A stretch of 64,000 bases of DNA, from contig MU839079.1 of NCBI GenBank assembly GCA_030685235.1, positions 124,001 through 188,000 of the forward strand, read 5' to 3'. This document shows, in pieces, positions 47,383 to 59,559 of this stretch. Position 1 is the first letter of the stretch. Each line of letters begins with the position of its first letter. The notes beneath the pieces are model-generated. The model searched no databases. It had not been told where the DNA came from and worked only from the letters and a program-made list of their open reading frames with translations. The translations under genes were made by a program, and so were the position numbers. This DNA comes from Copromyces sp. CBS 386.78 (Eukaryota > Ascomycota > Sordariomycetes > Sordariales > Sordariaceae).

Positions 47383-48799
47383 GGTTGGCTAGGTGTGAGT
47401 GTGATTGAGCAAAGGCTTGATAAGCTAGGGCGCTGCGCTTTAAAGGTTCCCGACGTCGTCAACCGTCGGGAATTCGATGGCGCGAAGGTTGGTGGTGGCT
47501 TGCGACGAGATTCGCGAATATGCGACAGAAGAGAAAAGATGTGGGATCGCGTAGAGAATGGGCGGATGAAAAGTGCGCCTCAGGTTCGGCTATGTAGTGA
47601 CAACGAGTTTGATGTTGTTGAGTGTTTCGAGTTGGGCGACGGCAACGACGATGAGAGCGGCCTCAACCTTGAAATGGTTGAGGTGACGTGGTTGGCTTCG
47701 GGTTGTCGTGCAAAAGAGAACGCGGGCGCAGGCGCGAAAGGTTGCTGGGACAGGGTTCGAGCTTCTGCAAGGTTCGATGCGGAAAAAAAAAAAAAAAAGT
47801 GGGTGTACACCTTGGGAGAACCTGAAGTACTTTGTACTTGGAGAATGCGTGTGTTGTGTTGTGACTTTTTCAGTGACTCAGTCGGCACGCGCGATAGACG
47901 ACGGCAAGTTAATGGTGGTTGCGGTGGTGGCTGGGAGAATGGAATCTAGAGAGAATCCGCGACCGCGACTCTGTTCGTGGTTGACCTTTTGGATGACGAG
48001 TAGGAAATTAGGAATGGGGAAAAGGTCTGGAACTGAATGGCCAAACTTGACCGGGGTAGGCCTAAAAAGCCTATTCAAAAGCTGGGGGAGTCCACTTTGA
48101 GTCAATTGACCCCAAAAAGCCTTTGAACAATAGTTATGTAGCCTACCAAGTCTCTGAATAGCGCTAACAACAGCTTGAATAGGATGCAATGCCCAACAGC
48201 CGCGGCTATAGAACAATTTGCTGATCGGATGAAAATGTACAATGCGAGGACCCCCTCTATTTCTATTATGACCAGAGTACTCTTTTCAACTCGAGGACCG
48301 CGTCCGTTCTCTGTTCTCTCTCTCAACGTCCGAACCGCACCTCCGCATCCGATTGGGAAAAACCGCTGCAGACACTTGATTTAGTGAGCTCCAAAGAGGA
48401 GAACCTGGAGAGCTTCTGGGAATGTTATTGGTCGATGGTCCCAGCTTCTCCGCCTTTTGACAGAACATTCGTGCCATTTTGCCCACGATTGAGTTGTTGC
48501 TGTTTGTCCTTGCCGGTTTGGGTCAGTCTTTGCCGCTATTCCCAAACATCGCTGGCGTTTGATAGGAAGAAGACAGGTTCCATGGAGAGACTCAAATCCA
48601 AGAACAAACCGACCCAAGAAATGTCATAGATTCCCATAACCACAGCAAAGCGTACAAATACAAATAAGAGACAACATCGTCAACCCCTCCTAGACAAGCC
48701 AACGCCAGCGCTATGCATATAGGAACCCAAAGCTAACCATCAGATAACCCATCATAATTCCCAAGATAGCCATATCATTCCCAAACACTATCATAACAA
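47383..48799. other. Intergenic region: BAH-PHD promoter and atg22 3' side
   Basis: No domain-bearing ORF. The long + frame at 47,092-47,949 is mostly antisense to BAH-PHD exon 1 and its upstream DNA. A 15-16-base A run lies near 47,783, about 400 bp upstream of the BAH-PHD start. Words like AAAAAGCCTATTCAAAAGC near 48,065 recur imperfectly near 48,112. Confidence 0.5.
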
Positions 48800-50827
48800 T
48801 CACTCATCATCCTCATCATCATACCTCCCCAAAATCGCCCTACTAGCATCACTCCCCCTCCTATCCTCCGCCAGTCCATCCACCCCATTCCCATTCCCAT
48901 TTCCATTCAATTCATTGTGCTTGAAACCCTCAATAACCTCCGCCAACGCTTCTCCCTCCGTTCGTCCCCTCTCCACATTGATAAACCAGATAAACAACGC
49001 CGGCGTGCCCACGATGGCCGCCAAGAACCAGAACGCCGGCCTGATTTCCCCGCTCGCATCGATAATCGCGCCCACAATCGCAGGTCCGAACACACTTGAC
49101 CCCTTATCGGTGATAGCATAAAGAGCATAAAAAGCAGCTTCGGATCCGGGCGGGATGAGTTCCCCGTACAAAGAGCGGCAGTAACCCGACAATCCACCGA
49201 GGACAAATCCGTAGATGGCGGCGAGGGGGTACATCTCCCAAGGCTGCTGCAGGCCACCGACACCCCAGGCTTGGACAAAGGGGAGGTAGCCCATTAGCCC
49301 GTACAGGGGAATCAGTTCAAAGAGGGCGATGCAAGCCAGGATGGTCTGGTGCGCTTTCAGACGGAATTTTCGAGAGATGAAGGACCAAGAAAAGGCGCCG
49401 ATGATGCCGGAGGCGGTGGAGATGACGTTGATCATACCCAATGCCCACGGTTCCATGTGCAATTGGGTTTTGGCAAACAGGATGGCGGTCGACGAGGTAG
49501 TGGCGATGGCGTCCGAGAGAAGGAACCAACCGGCCAGGAAGAGGACAATGTCCACGAGACGCCGGGCGAGCTGGACGGTGCGGAAGAGGGACTTCCAGGC
49601 GTAGATGGTGTAGTGAAACACGGCGCGGATGCCTCCGGAATTGGACTTGGTGGGCAGAGGGGGCCCAGGACGAGGTCGTAGCCACATGGCAGCTGGAATT
49701 GTGAAGACGGCCCACCATGCGCCGACGACACAAAGAACGATGCGCTGCGACCAAGTGGTATTCTTCAGGACGATCAGAATACCAATGGCTACGCACTGCA
49801 GGAACAAACCGGCGATGTAACCGATGCCAATCCCCTTGGCCGAGATCTGCGTGGACAATTCCAGTTCACGCGAAGTCAATTCCTCGGTCGTCTGAACTCG
49901 GGCAAGCGGTTCGCCCTCATCGTATGTTCGGCTTCCGAGCAGGGCAGTCGTCGAGTTGCGCATGCTATCCTCCCGATATTCATCATGCTCATCATCGCCA
50001 TCTTCGGTTGTCGCATACCCTGGCGAGCCATAGTCCCCAACATGATCGATCTCGGGATGATGTCTGACCAAAAGCGGCAAGAACGAGTTCAGCAACACAA
50101 ATGAGGCGCCGAACGACGTATTCGAGACGATGGCCAGCAGCGCGCCAATGAGGTAGGTGTCCTTGCTGACGAAGATGTAGGCCATAACAGAGATACTTCC
50201 TATCCACGCGAACGCAAGTAGCAGCTTCTTTCGAAAGTTGCCATGATCCGCGGCGCAACTTATGCTGACGACCAACAAGGCCTGCAGCAGGACGCTGACG
50301 CTAAACGTGTACATGGCGAAACTTGCCGTGTTTATTTCCATGCCCAAAACATAGACGACGCATTGTCCTTCGGCGGCGGTCGCTTGCTTATCGGAGCTTG
50401 AGCCACATGGTGTCGATCGATCGGAGAGGAGGACGCCATTTTCGCGGGCTAGACTCTCGAGGAGAATTGGGATGAAAGAACCTGTTTTGGGTTGCGTGTA
50501 AGTCGGGTAGATCGGACGATTGTTAGTTCAGGGTCCAAGTGCAATATAACGTACCGATACCTATCCGAGAATGTAAGTCAGCTTTAGGAACAACATGAAA
50601 GATGGAACTGATGATAATAACTTACCACAAATGACATAGACCTCAGCAGCAAAGGCATAGGCATACCATCCCGCGAGTTCCTTCTGGCTGGTGGGGCGAG
50701 TGTCGTCACCGGGGTATCGTGCGGGAGGCAGGTCACTGTCTCTGTCAGTGTCGTAGTCGTATGGATAATCGCTGTTGTTTTCGCCAGGACCGTCGCCGGC
50801 GTTGGCAGGCCTCATCCTGCCGGACAT
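48800..50827 (-). CDS. atg22: Atg22-type vacuolar effluxer (MFS), four exons incl. a 6-nt micro-exon, 629 aa
   Basis: Exons 50,827-50,626, 50,560-50,555, 50,481-48,800; introns 65 and 73 bp, plus a micro-exon of 6 nt, restore [19 protein letters not shown], the Atg22 start of transmembrane helix 1. The N-terminus ends in [20 protein letters not shown]; then come [17 protein letters not shown] and a cysteine ([16 protein letters not shown]). About 12 membrane helices follow ([60 protein letters not shown], and the [17 protein letters not shown] loop). Atg22 exports amino acids from the vacuole after autophagic breakdown. Start: ATG 50,827 has a CACC context and gives the usual length near 600 aa; the frame is open upstream to about 51,124 with another ATG at 51,079, so a longer N-terminus is possible. 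The acidic tail ends DDEDDE. Confidence 0.9.
50555..50560 (-). other. atg22: 6-nt micro-exon of atg22
   Basis: On -, the order is ..GGATAG, GTATCG, GTACGT... With the upstream exon ending in G and the downstream starting GT TCT, it supplies Gly-Ile-Gly and makes VCG/ICGIGSFIP-type sequence conserved in Atg22. Skipping it would keep the frame but lose two residues. Confidence 0.75.
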
Positions 50828-53047
50828 GGTGGTGGTGATCCAGTCGACTAACGACGTAGTATCGGATCGCTCGTCGTCGGCTTCAAAATAAGAAGAAGTA
50901 ATGGAGTAGAATGATCGCTTGGACGTTCTGGAGGCCTTGGACGCGTAGGATGCGTAGGATGAACGGGAGAAGAGTCGCGGAGCTGGTGGCGGTCGGAGAG
51001 ATTGGATCCAGTCTTGTTGTGCAGGTGGTGCCGCTCCATTGTATGCGGATGAGACGTGGTTCACGTTGTGCGGTGTCATTGCGCTGTACGCCAGGCCCCG
51101 TTGCAGAGCACTGATAGGCGTCACTCCAGTGGACTCCCAACGCGGCTAAGGTCACCCGCGGCAGGCGGTGTGGATCCCCCCGCTCGATACAGGGTATGTA
51201 CGACTGCAGGTACCGCGCCTGCCAGCAACGAACCCAATAACACAGCAAGAACAACCCTCTGTCCAGGAACCTGGAAATGGAAGTGCACGACCTGATGGCA
51301 GGAACACTCCGGACCTCTCACTTTTTCCAGGTTGAACCACGTAATATTAGGTCCAGCTTGCCCCGTTTCGTCGTTCTGCTCGCCCTTCTGGATGGGCACG
51401 GTTCGACTCGATCGTGAATGTGTTGGTTGGAGCGTTGGATGGCTGAACGAAAGCGGGGTCGGTTAAAGTCCGAGCTCTGTTCGGGCGGGTATTCGGGGGA
51501 CAAAGAAGACGATGACGGACGGTGGTAGGTACCAGGTAGGTCGAGGCGGCTGTCGAGCGGACTACGATAAGTTGTCCTGATTGTCTTTGGTGTACTTGTA
51601 AGTAGAAAATGTGAAGAGAACCTCCAAGTTCAGGAAGTCCAGATGAAAGGTTGATAAGAAATGTCAAATGTCAACAACATAAAAGCCCAAGATGGCAACA
51701 CAGTCTCGCTTCTTGCTTGGATCGAAGCGCTTCTGCTCTGTTGGTTATTTCCAGATTTTCAGGGCGTGAAGGGCGGCTAGAGCGACTGATAACCCACTCA
51801 CATTCTCTCTTCAAACAAGAAATCGCAAGAGACTAAAACAAGCATTCAAGACATTTCTCATAGCAAAAGAGTGGGCATCACCAGGTTTTTAAACCTTTGA
51901 GTGTATCATCCGCAAGAACTCTTCAGTCCACATGAACAGATCGGCTCTCGGGACCCTTAGTCTTTTTGGTATAGCTTCCCCCTCTTATGACCTGACCTTT
52001 GGAGATATTTGATTCACACCGCATGGAATTTGTTGGGCATCACCGACAGGTTTCGAAAGGATGCAGAAGAAGTGTGATGAACCTGCAAACTGACGGCATC
52101 CCGAATCGAAGAAACCAGGCACTAAAGCGCTAAAGTTGGTCCCTCTCTTGGTTGGACCCTGGAGACGTTGAACGGGAAGTGGGGAATGCCTCTCCAGCGA
52201 TAGCCTCCACTGTGAATGGGAGACCGACATCCCTAAAAGTCTAGGGGTTCGTGGCGGGAGGGCTGGCTGATCATTTACTGCATGTGGATAACCAGATGCA
52301 GACACTTTGAATGTTTTGCTTTGTGCATCTTGAATTCCTTCTGCGTAGAGGTACGAATCAACTTCGGCAGCTCCTGTTGTCAATATGCTCGGTACATACC
52401 GTTGACGGCCCCGTAAGGTCCGGTCTCGGTAATCCGACATTCGGTGTGAGAAGGCTCATAAAGTGCTGTCGGTACCAGATTTGGTTCGAAAAGTGTGACC
52501 GAGGACAAGACAGACATGTTCTACTGACGGAACAAAGTAAAGGTACTGAAGGGCACCATTTCCCTCTTGGCTGACGGTATCTGACTCCATTCGTTCTTGA
52601 TATATTAACCTACAGATCTCCGATAATGCTCCTGTGATTTGAAGTCTCGAACTGAATCCTGCTGCAAACCCGGGTGGTGGTGTTGGTCGCCGCCAAGACA
52701 TCTCAATGTTCAAGAAGTGTGATGAATGTTAGTCAATTAGCAGCTTGCTATAACACTGCATCATCCCCAAACAACAAAAATATCCTAAATGATCCCTAGT
52801 AGGTAGGAAGGCCAAACGAAAAAGATAAAACTTGGGTATTTTGGTAAAACAAAAACTGGCCTCCCCATCTCCTTCTCAGCTCTCCAACATGATATCCAAA
52901 ATCGTCCATTCAGCTCAGCTCCCCCGCATAACGCCGAGCCAAAACCCCAACACCAAGCAAACTCCCATCAGGACCTCAACCCCCAAATCGAAATTTGATT
53001 TACCCCCTTCATCCTCAGTTCAGTGACCCTCCCCAACATGCGTAACC
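50828..53047. other. Intergenic region: atg22 5' side, no confident gene
   Basis: Upstream of atg22 the frame remains open (possible longer N-terminus to 51,079). The - frame 52,440-51,985 (151 codons, true ATG, MSDYRDRTLRGRQRY...) and the - frame 52,713-52,456 have no recognised domain. The - strand between 51,500 and 51,840 shows nothing. Confidence 0.45.
51985..52440 (-). CDS. Hypothetical ORF, 151 aa (low confidence)
   Basis: ATG at 52,440. Reads MSDYRDRTLRGRQRYVPSIL at the start and ends in GVNQISPKVRS. There is no membrane segment or signal peptide and no family recognised. It is single-exon and isolated between atg22 and the DUF3602 gene. It may be a lineage-specific small protein or a chance frame. 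Confidence 0.25.
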   Translation of the reverse strand: MSDYRDRTLRGRQRYVPSILTTGAAEVDSYLYAEGIQDAQSKTFKVSASGYPHAVNDQPALPPRTPRLLGMSVSHSQWRLSLERHSPLPVQRLQGPTKRGTNFSALVPGFFDSGCRQFAGSSHFFCILSKPVGDAQQIPCGVNQISPKVRS

Positions 53048-53887
53048 TCAGTGGTCATGCCCCTTTGGCTTTCCAAAGATCTTCCACTTGAGCTTATCCG
53101 CCAAACTATGCTGTCTCTCGTGGCCATGGCCATGATGATGAGTAGTAGCAGCATGATCACTACCGCTACCCGTACCAGCCGGAGAAACGTGATGCTGGTT
53201 ACCGGCGCCGCCGCGACCGGTGTGGTAGTTTTCTGTCTCCTGGGAGTGGCGCATGGCCACGTCGGGGATCATGTCCTTGTCGGCGCGGCGGTGGGGTTTG
53301 ACGCCTGCGTCGCCTATGTTTGCTGCGCCTGTTTGTGGATTTTTCGTTAGTTCCCGGCTGTTGATGATTGTGATGATGGTGATGATGACCGTAATGGTGG
53401 CTAGCGGACCTGGCCTTATCGCTGCCCGCTGCCCGCTGCCCTGGAAGGATCTTGGCGAACGTGGGACATGCTCGCTTCCTTCCAAGCTTCACATGGATCC
53501 CTTGACGCTTTTTGGGTTTTCAGGGCGCTGGGGTGGTCTAGCAGGGCTTGGCTGGCGATAAGGGAATTGTAAGTTGAAGATAAGCAGTTGGTGGGTGGTT
53601 GACATCACCCTGCACCACTCGCTTTCGTTCATAGTCGTCTTTGTCTCCCGTTGGTGTCGTGTGTCCTAAAGGGGGTTGGCGATGGCGGTGGTTGAAAGAA
53701 GGCATAGAGGGTAGGCAGGAAGGAAATGCAATCATGATGCCTTACCTCCGCGACCGGTGCTAAACGCTCCATCACCGTGGCTGCCCTCGGCGCCCGCTCT
53801 GACGACTTCTCCGTCAACGTACTTGGTGTCGTCGGGGTTGATATTGCCGGCGCCGCCACGGCCGTGGGATACTTCAGGTCCTCCCAT
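53048..53887 (-). CDS. DUF3602 (GRGGAGN-repeat) protein, two exons, 140 aa
   Basis: Exons 53,887-53,746 and 53,328-53,048 join in phase 1 over a 417-bp intron (GTAAGG..AAACAG, CTAAC branch), giving FSTGRGG followed by AANIGDAGVKP. The start ATG at 53,887 (MGGPEVSHGRGGAGNI) is the first in frame; upstream there is only a GTG. Three Gly-rich boxes are seen: GRGGAGNI, GRGGAANI (across the junction) and GRGGAGNQ. With DDTKYVDGEVVRAG they identify the DUF3602 family. The C-terminus is His-rich (HHHGHGHERQ), then KLKWKIFGKPKGHDH. These are small, probably disordered fungal proteins of unknown function. The intron is unusually long for this window and contains no further GRGG box. Confidence 0.8.
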
Positions 53888-55525
53888 TGTAGTTGTTGGT
53901 CGCGAGGGGTCGGTGGTTTGGTGTCGATGCTCGTAAATGTGCACGTCGGAGGGCCGGTCGTAGATATGTTCAGTCCAAATAGATGTTGACGAACGTTCGA
54001 GGCAGATGTTTCACGGGAAGTGCGGGAAGGCGGGTGACTCGAAAAATAAATGAGTCGGACGATGCCGTCATGTAAACATTTCTAGATCTTTTTTGGAGCT
54101 GATCATCTGAGTGTCACGTTCACGGCCAACACGCAGCCGCACGAACGCACCCTGCGCAGCCAACCACACATGCAAAAGAACTGAGAGGTTCCTGAAAAGG
54201 GTTCTTTCTGCGTGGTGATAACGAGAAACAAACGAAACTAACAAGCAGCTAGGATACTTATCTATCGTCATTTTTAGATCGCCAGCTCAGAAAGTGCACA
54301 TCATCGCTACTCAAAACGATGTTCCCTAACCGATATCTTCCTTGATACATGATGGGCGGCGCGTGGGATAAGCTAGGACGGGCAATGCTGTCGCTGGACG
54401 GGAATTGCCTGCCAAGAAGTCGAATCCCATAACAAAAGTGGCAACCACTCCGCATCGTCCATCGCAATGGCACACACCAAACACCATTACGTTTATCTCC
54501 CCAGACCCGAGTCTTTCTGGTGAATGGTTGATGGATTGTGACCTACTATTCTGGATGCCCTCCTACACAACATGCAGACGGGAAGACGGGATGGTCGGTG
54601 AAAGGAAGATGCAAAATTGCAAGTGGTGCATGGAGGCTGGGCGCTACTGCCCTGGGTGATAGTCTGCTGAATTGCTGAATTGATTGATGCAGGTGCACCC
54701 CACGTTTGGAAGGAAGCTTCCACTTCTCGTAGGTGTACTTTCCGTTGGCATCTCATCAGAATTTGACATCGTTCAGTACCTTAAGGCTCTTTCCCTCAGA
54801 AAATCATCAATGAAGCACGGTTCACATCACGATACCAAATTTTTTGGTTGGAATTTAACTGCAGCAGGTACAGGAGGAGGGGGTCGACCCTTCCGCCTTC
54901 GCTGTGTGCGCCTGAAGGCCACTGATAAGATAAGAGTTCTTCCAAACATTGAACTCGGTCGCTTCCTGGTTCGGTACTTGACACTTGCAATGACAAACTT
55001 CAAAACGCCAACGACGTCCATTCTAACCTCTTCAAACCTACATATCCTCGCTCTCGTATTTTGAGGACCACGGAGACGATGGAGAGCCCAGACGACCAAC
55101 TCTTGGCGCCCAAACAGGCATCCTTCCCCTTCCCCGCGGATACCTACATATCCAGCTTTGCCTTGGCTTCATCTTCCATTATTCGCTTCTCTTCATGCAT
55201 ATCGCGGAGTGCCCCGATGAAACGTTGTCTGGCCATTTCGTGGCAGGATCCAGGGTAGTATTGGGCAATGGATCAACCAGGTTTCTTCTGGCTGGCCATT
55301 TCCCCGCCTTTTACCTCGTGGTTTTAGTTTCGACGTCCTGACAACATCAACGGCTGTGCCCAAACACCTAACTCGTCACCTTATTCAACGAAAGACGACT
55401 CTTCTCCCTGGAAAGCACGGCTCTTGCTGCTAGACGGGAGAATCGCTCCAAAAGCGGACGATCAACCGCCCACGGCCTGCGCCCATCACAACACTCCCGG
55501 GGCTGAGACTACCTCGCCAGTCAGC
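53888..55525. other. Divergent intergenic region between DUF3602 and HET genes
   Basis: No domain-bearing ORF on either strand; the frames at 54,684-55,064 (+) and 54,827-55,099 (-) overlap each other and resemble nothing known. It probably holds both promoters. Confidence 0.5.
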
Positions 55526-57872
55526 ATGTCGACAATGTTGTGCGCCGTGTGCAATGGCATATTCACCGGCCTCCTGGTTGAAAGGACAGATATGCCTCAT
55601 CATCAGTCTCTCTCCTGTCTCAGGCGATCTGCCGAGAAAGGATGCTATATCTGCAAACTTGTTGCTGTCAATGTCCAAAACGGGATGTCCAATGGGTTAT
55701 ACGATGGCGAACCTCTTAGCTTCGAATGGTACCTATCGTTTTTCGGATTTCACCCAATACCCCATGACGAAATCGAGCTCTATATAATCCATGGAATTCT
55801 CAGCATCTCCTCCATACCTTATTATGATGAAATGACAACCGAGCTGACACTCATGGATACAAAAAGTGAGTCTACGGCACATTCTTTCGGAACCACCACC
55901 AGGGTGAGGGAGACCGGGCATAGAAATAACACTTCAAAACACAGGCCCCGACGTACCCATTCACTCGCCTAGTCCTGCTGCTAGCGTTACTGATCAAGCA
56001 GTCTTGGAAACTGCAAGGTCCTGGCTAGAAAGCTGTTGTCAAAACCACGCATTGTGTGGACCAGTTGATCCTGGCTTCAGCCCTACAAGACTCATCTACA
56101 TCCACGACACTTCCTCGGTACAGCTCCTTGAAACCAAGAACGAAACAACGAGCCATCCCTACGTTGCTTTCTCACATTGTTGGGGGAAGTCAGAGACTCT
56201 CAAATTACTCCAAGACGACCCAGACAAAGGCACCAAAGGCAACATCGAACAACTGTGTTCACGCATCCGAGTTCAACGTTTACCGGCCAGCTATCGGGAG
56301 GCAATCTCTGTCAGCCTAGCCCTTGGATTTCGTCACATTTGGATTGATTCACTGTGCATCATACAAAACAGCCATGATGATTGGGCCAAGGAATCCGCCA
56401 CAATGAAGGACGTATATGCCAACTGCTCTCTCAATCTTTGCGCTTCAGCTGCTGCAGACACTTCAGAGGCAAGCTTCCAGTGCAGAGATCTAGGCCTGGT
56501 TGTGCCGTTGGATCTTGATTTGGAACCTCGGTGGACTGGCATTACCGGCCGCTTTGTCAAGCTTGGTCCAGTTCCTTCAAAGCTCCATCAGATCAAATGC
56601 AAGCTTGTAAATGCAACAGTACTTAAGTCAGAGCTTACCATAGCGCCGCTCAATTCACGGGCTTGGGTTGTGCAGGAACACGTTTTATCCAGACGTCATC
56701 TCTACATGACTGGTCACCAACTTTGGTGGGAATGCCTCGATATGTATGCTTGCGAAGTGTTTCCAAAAGGCTTTCCCATTTATCTAGATTCAGACATTTT
56801 GGGTCGTGATGAAAAGGAGAGGAGACAATACTATGCGCTAAACACTCAGGGCCGTCCTTCTGGCCATGACGGAGCGACATTAACCAGTTCTCCGGTAGGC
56901 CAAAGCGAGAGTACTGGGGGTGAGCTTGCGCGGCATTCAACATCCGAAGGGACATCAACTATCGACATGAACGAGCTATGGAACAGCCTCGTCAATCGAT
57001 ACTCTGGCTGCAATCTGACCCATTCGCTGGATAAGCTACCCGCTCTATCGGGACTCGCACAGAATTTCAGCATCATCCAAGGCTCAGGCTTTGCCCTCAA
57101 CGAAAACTCGTATCTTGCCGGCCTTTGGCGACCTTATCTACCACGTGCTTTATGTTGGCAAACGGACGGAAATAATCTCAACAACCACAGCAATTACAGG
57201 CCCCATCCCTACCGTGCCCCTTCCTGGTCTTGGGCGTCGGTGGAAGCCACGGTTATTTTTCACCCTATCAGCCTCTCAGCCGTCCATGCTTGCCCCGTTA
57301 TGGGTGTCAGCGTACTTCCCGAGGACGAACGGTATAAGGCCGGCAGGGTGAAGGGTGGTATTTTGCACCTGAGGTCCTGTGTTATCGGACCTTTTATCTA
57401 CGACGCCTCATTGCGGTGGCCTTGGCTGACACCAAGTCCATCTGCAGATAGTCGTTTTAAGAAGGCTTTCGGTGATTCATTGGACCTGGGCTACCCTCAA
57501 TGGGACGAATTTGATCTCAATTCCGGAAAAACCACAATTTTCATCAGCTACCTAGATCCGCTTCCGCATACTATCCACAAGGATGGCATCATAAATGGCA
57601 CAGGCGCGGTGCGGAACAGGGTTCGGATCGAGACTTTGACTGACAAATCGCGCGTTCGACTTTTCTTCGTTCCTATTTTTCAAAGTCCTCCATTAGTTAG
57701 TGGGCCGTGGCGTCTTGATGGCTTGATGCTCATTCAAGTCGTCAACAAGCCAGAACTCGAAGGTTTCGATCATGGTGCTGTTTTTCAGCGTGTAGGGAGT
57801 TTCGTGTATTTTGGGGTTGAGAAGGAGGGACTAGACCTTCTTCCACCACAGACAACGATTGCCATCATATGA
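55526..57872 (+). CDS. HET-domain (heterokaryon incompatibility) protein, 755 aa
   Basis: Exons 55,526-55,865 and 55,945-57,872 join in phase 1 over a 79-bp intron (GTGAGT..ACACAG). ATG at 55,526 (A at -3) is the first in frame. Residues 1-110 have the usual N-terminal region (LCAVCNGIFTGLL, HHQSLSCLRRSAEKGCYICK). The HET domain spans about residues 186-355: YVAFSHCWG, then LPASYREAISVSLALGFRHI, WIDSLCIIQNSHDDW, ESATMKDVYANCSLNLCASA, and RAWVVQEHVLSRRHLYM. The rest contains YRAPSWSWASVEA, usual downstream of HET. HET proteins mediate non-self recognition and regulated cell death at hyphal fusion, usually with partner genes; none is seen nearby. The gene is intact, with no repeats (WD40, ANK) attached. 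Confidence 0.92.
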
Positions 57873-59022
57873 GCGCAGGCATGCCCTACCTTAACCATAC
57901 GTCTCTCTCACTGTTTACCATGTATTTTGATTTATCTCCTGCATCATCTTCAAATAGAACGACGGTACGTTATTGAAGACATGGCAGCGGTTTCAAAACT
58001 CAGTAAGTCAGCCCACGATCCACACCACGGTTTGCAAAGAAAGGGATATCTGTCAAAAGACACATTGACAAAGCTTGACTGGATATACCCAAACTGAATC
58101 CAGTACGGACTACGGATGTTAAAAGCTGCCATTGGTGCCAAAAACGGGCATTCGAAAAGTAACCCACACGCATGAAACAGGGCAAAAACTTGTACAGATT
58201 TTTCCAAATTCTATGTCAAAGCAAAAACCGCGAAGCTCTTAAGCCCCATCCCCTGGGCCACCGCCCACCGACCATAAGTTATAGCAACACCCAGGCGAAA
58301 CCGCACCTTCTCTTCTCTAAATGCACTTGTTCAAATTGCACGCCCAATGTGTCTCACCTAGAAGTGGTGCGAGAAAAGAAATCCAAGGACGAGGCCGACA
58401 AAAGCCGCGGGTGGCCATAGTATTTATAATCATCGATCCCATGTTTCCCCAGGAGCATTGGGGCCCTTTGTGCCTTAGATTGTGACAGTGACCGTTGATC
58501 ATGTCTTGTAACTGGATACATCTAGAGCTCCGGAGGACGGGATATGTCCACTCATCTTTCCTTGGAGCGTCCCTGGACTGAGCAATCAGAAGACAGGAAC
58601 CAACCGACTGAGACTCGAAGGACAGACGCGCGAAGCCACCGCAGCATAGCATCGAGAGAAAGGACATACCCACGCGGGCTGAGCATAAAGGTCCGTCCCG
58701 TCTCGTCCACCGCTTGTGGAAAGAGCGATCGAACACAATGCAAGCCAATGGAAAAGACCAATTTGACAATGACGGGAGGCTAGGTTGGTCGGAAAGTGCA
58801 AATGGGGTATCAAGTCCCTTTTCCCTTCCACTTCCGTCATTGTGCCTGCCACTTCTTCGCCCAATCCTCCATCTTCAAGTTTCTCATTCCAACGAAACGA
58901 AACGAAATGGAACAGACAGACAGACGGCAAAAAAAGCAAACAAAAAATTATTATCTCAACAACACGCCGACACAGCGTGCGTGGGTCAAAAGAAAAGCGA
59001 AAAAAAAAAAAAAAATGATAAA
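57873..59022. other. Intergenic region, no gene recognised
   Basis: Normal composition; frames at 58,317-58,769 (-) and 58,714-59,103 (+) overlap and lack domains; the latter runs into the tRNA. Nothing further seen. Confidence 0.5.
59000..59015 (-). terminator. RNA polymerase III terminator of the tRNA
   Basis: A run of 16 T on -, beginning 7 nt past the tRNA 3' end. Confidence 0.85.
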
Positions 59023-59122
59023 CGACGCGAGCAGGATTTGAACCTGCGCCTCCGAAGAGATTTGATATGTTTCGAATTGCAAAGTTCGAGTCAAACACCT
59101 TAGGCCACTCGGTCATCGCGCC
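59023..59122 (-). tRNA. tRNA-Ser(CGA) with 18-nt intron
   Basis: On -, the acceptor GGCGCGA pairs with TCGCGTC (one G-T pair), discriminator G. D arm ACC/GGT; anticodon stem TTTGA/TCAAA with loop CTCGAA...A, giving anticodon CGA (reads UCG, Ser). An 18-nt intron starting CTTTGC follows the base 3' of the anticodon, the standard position. A long variable arm (CTC TTCG GAG) marks a class II tRNA. T arm GCAGG TTCAAAT CCTGC. A and B boxes (TGACCGAGTGG, GGTTCAAATCC) are internal. It lies about 440 bp from the RIP-mutated right block. Confidence 0.93.
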
Positions 59123-59559
59123 TTGGTTTTTTTTTTTTGTTGGTTGTGAAAAGAGCTTGGCAATGCTACCTTTATGTAACACAACAAACGCCTCGATAAG
59201 ATAGCTACAAAGGAATATCGCCAGTACCTAGGTTTTATCACTTTTGTTACGACGGTCAGTTGCGTTTCTTTTTTTGTCGGGTTCTGCTTTGTATTTCTTT
59301 TTTTTCGCAATTTTTATTTATTTATTTGGGGATCTGCAGCATATAAAACATAGGAGTGTCAGGGATGGGTGGCGCAAGTCACGTTCGGTGTGGAAAATCA
59401 AATTGGTTGTTAGGACTTGGGAGGGCTGCTGACTGCCAGGCCCTGTCGATTTATGTTGCTCGCTTCGTACGAAGCTACCGATCGATTATTAACTGCACTT
59501 TTTTTTATTTAGTTGAGATGGGAAACGAAAGAAAATGGGTAAGGGTATCTAAAACCACT
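59123..59559. other. Boundary stretch between tRNA and the right repeat block
   Basis: Normal composition, no gene. The change to CpA-poor DNA begins near 59,560-59,780. Confidence 0.5.

Noticed and set aside
47092..47949. 285-codon + frame
   Set aside because: Mostly antisense to BAH-PHD exon 1 and its upstream DNA; low-complexity and domainless.
50828..51124. atg22 starting at 51,124
   Set aside because: The codon there is GTG. ATG 50,827 has a better context and gives the usual Atg22 length, though 51,079 cannot be excluded.
58586..59182. 198-codon - frame
   Set aside because: Runs through the tRNA-Ser gene and poly-T; no domain.
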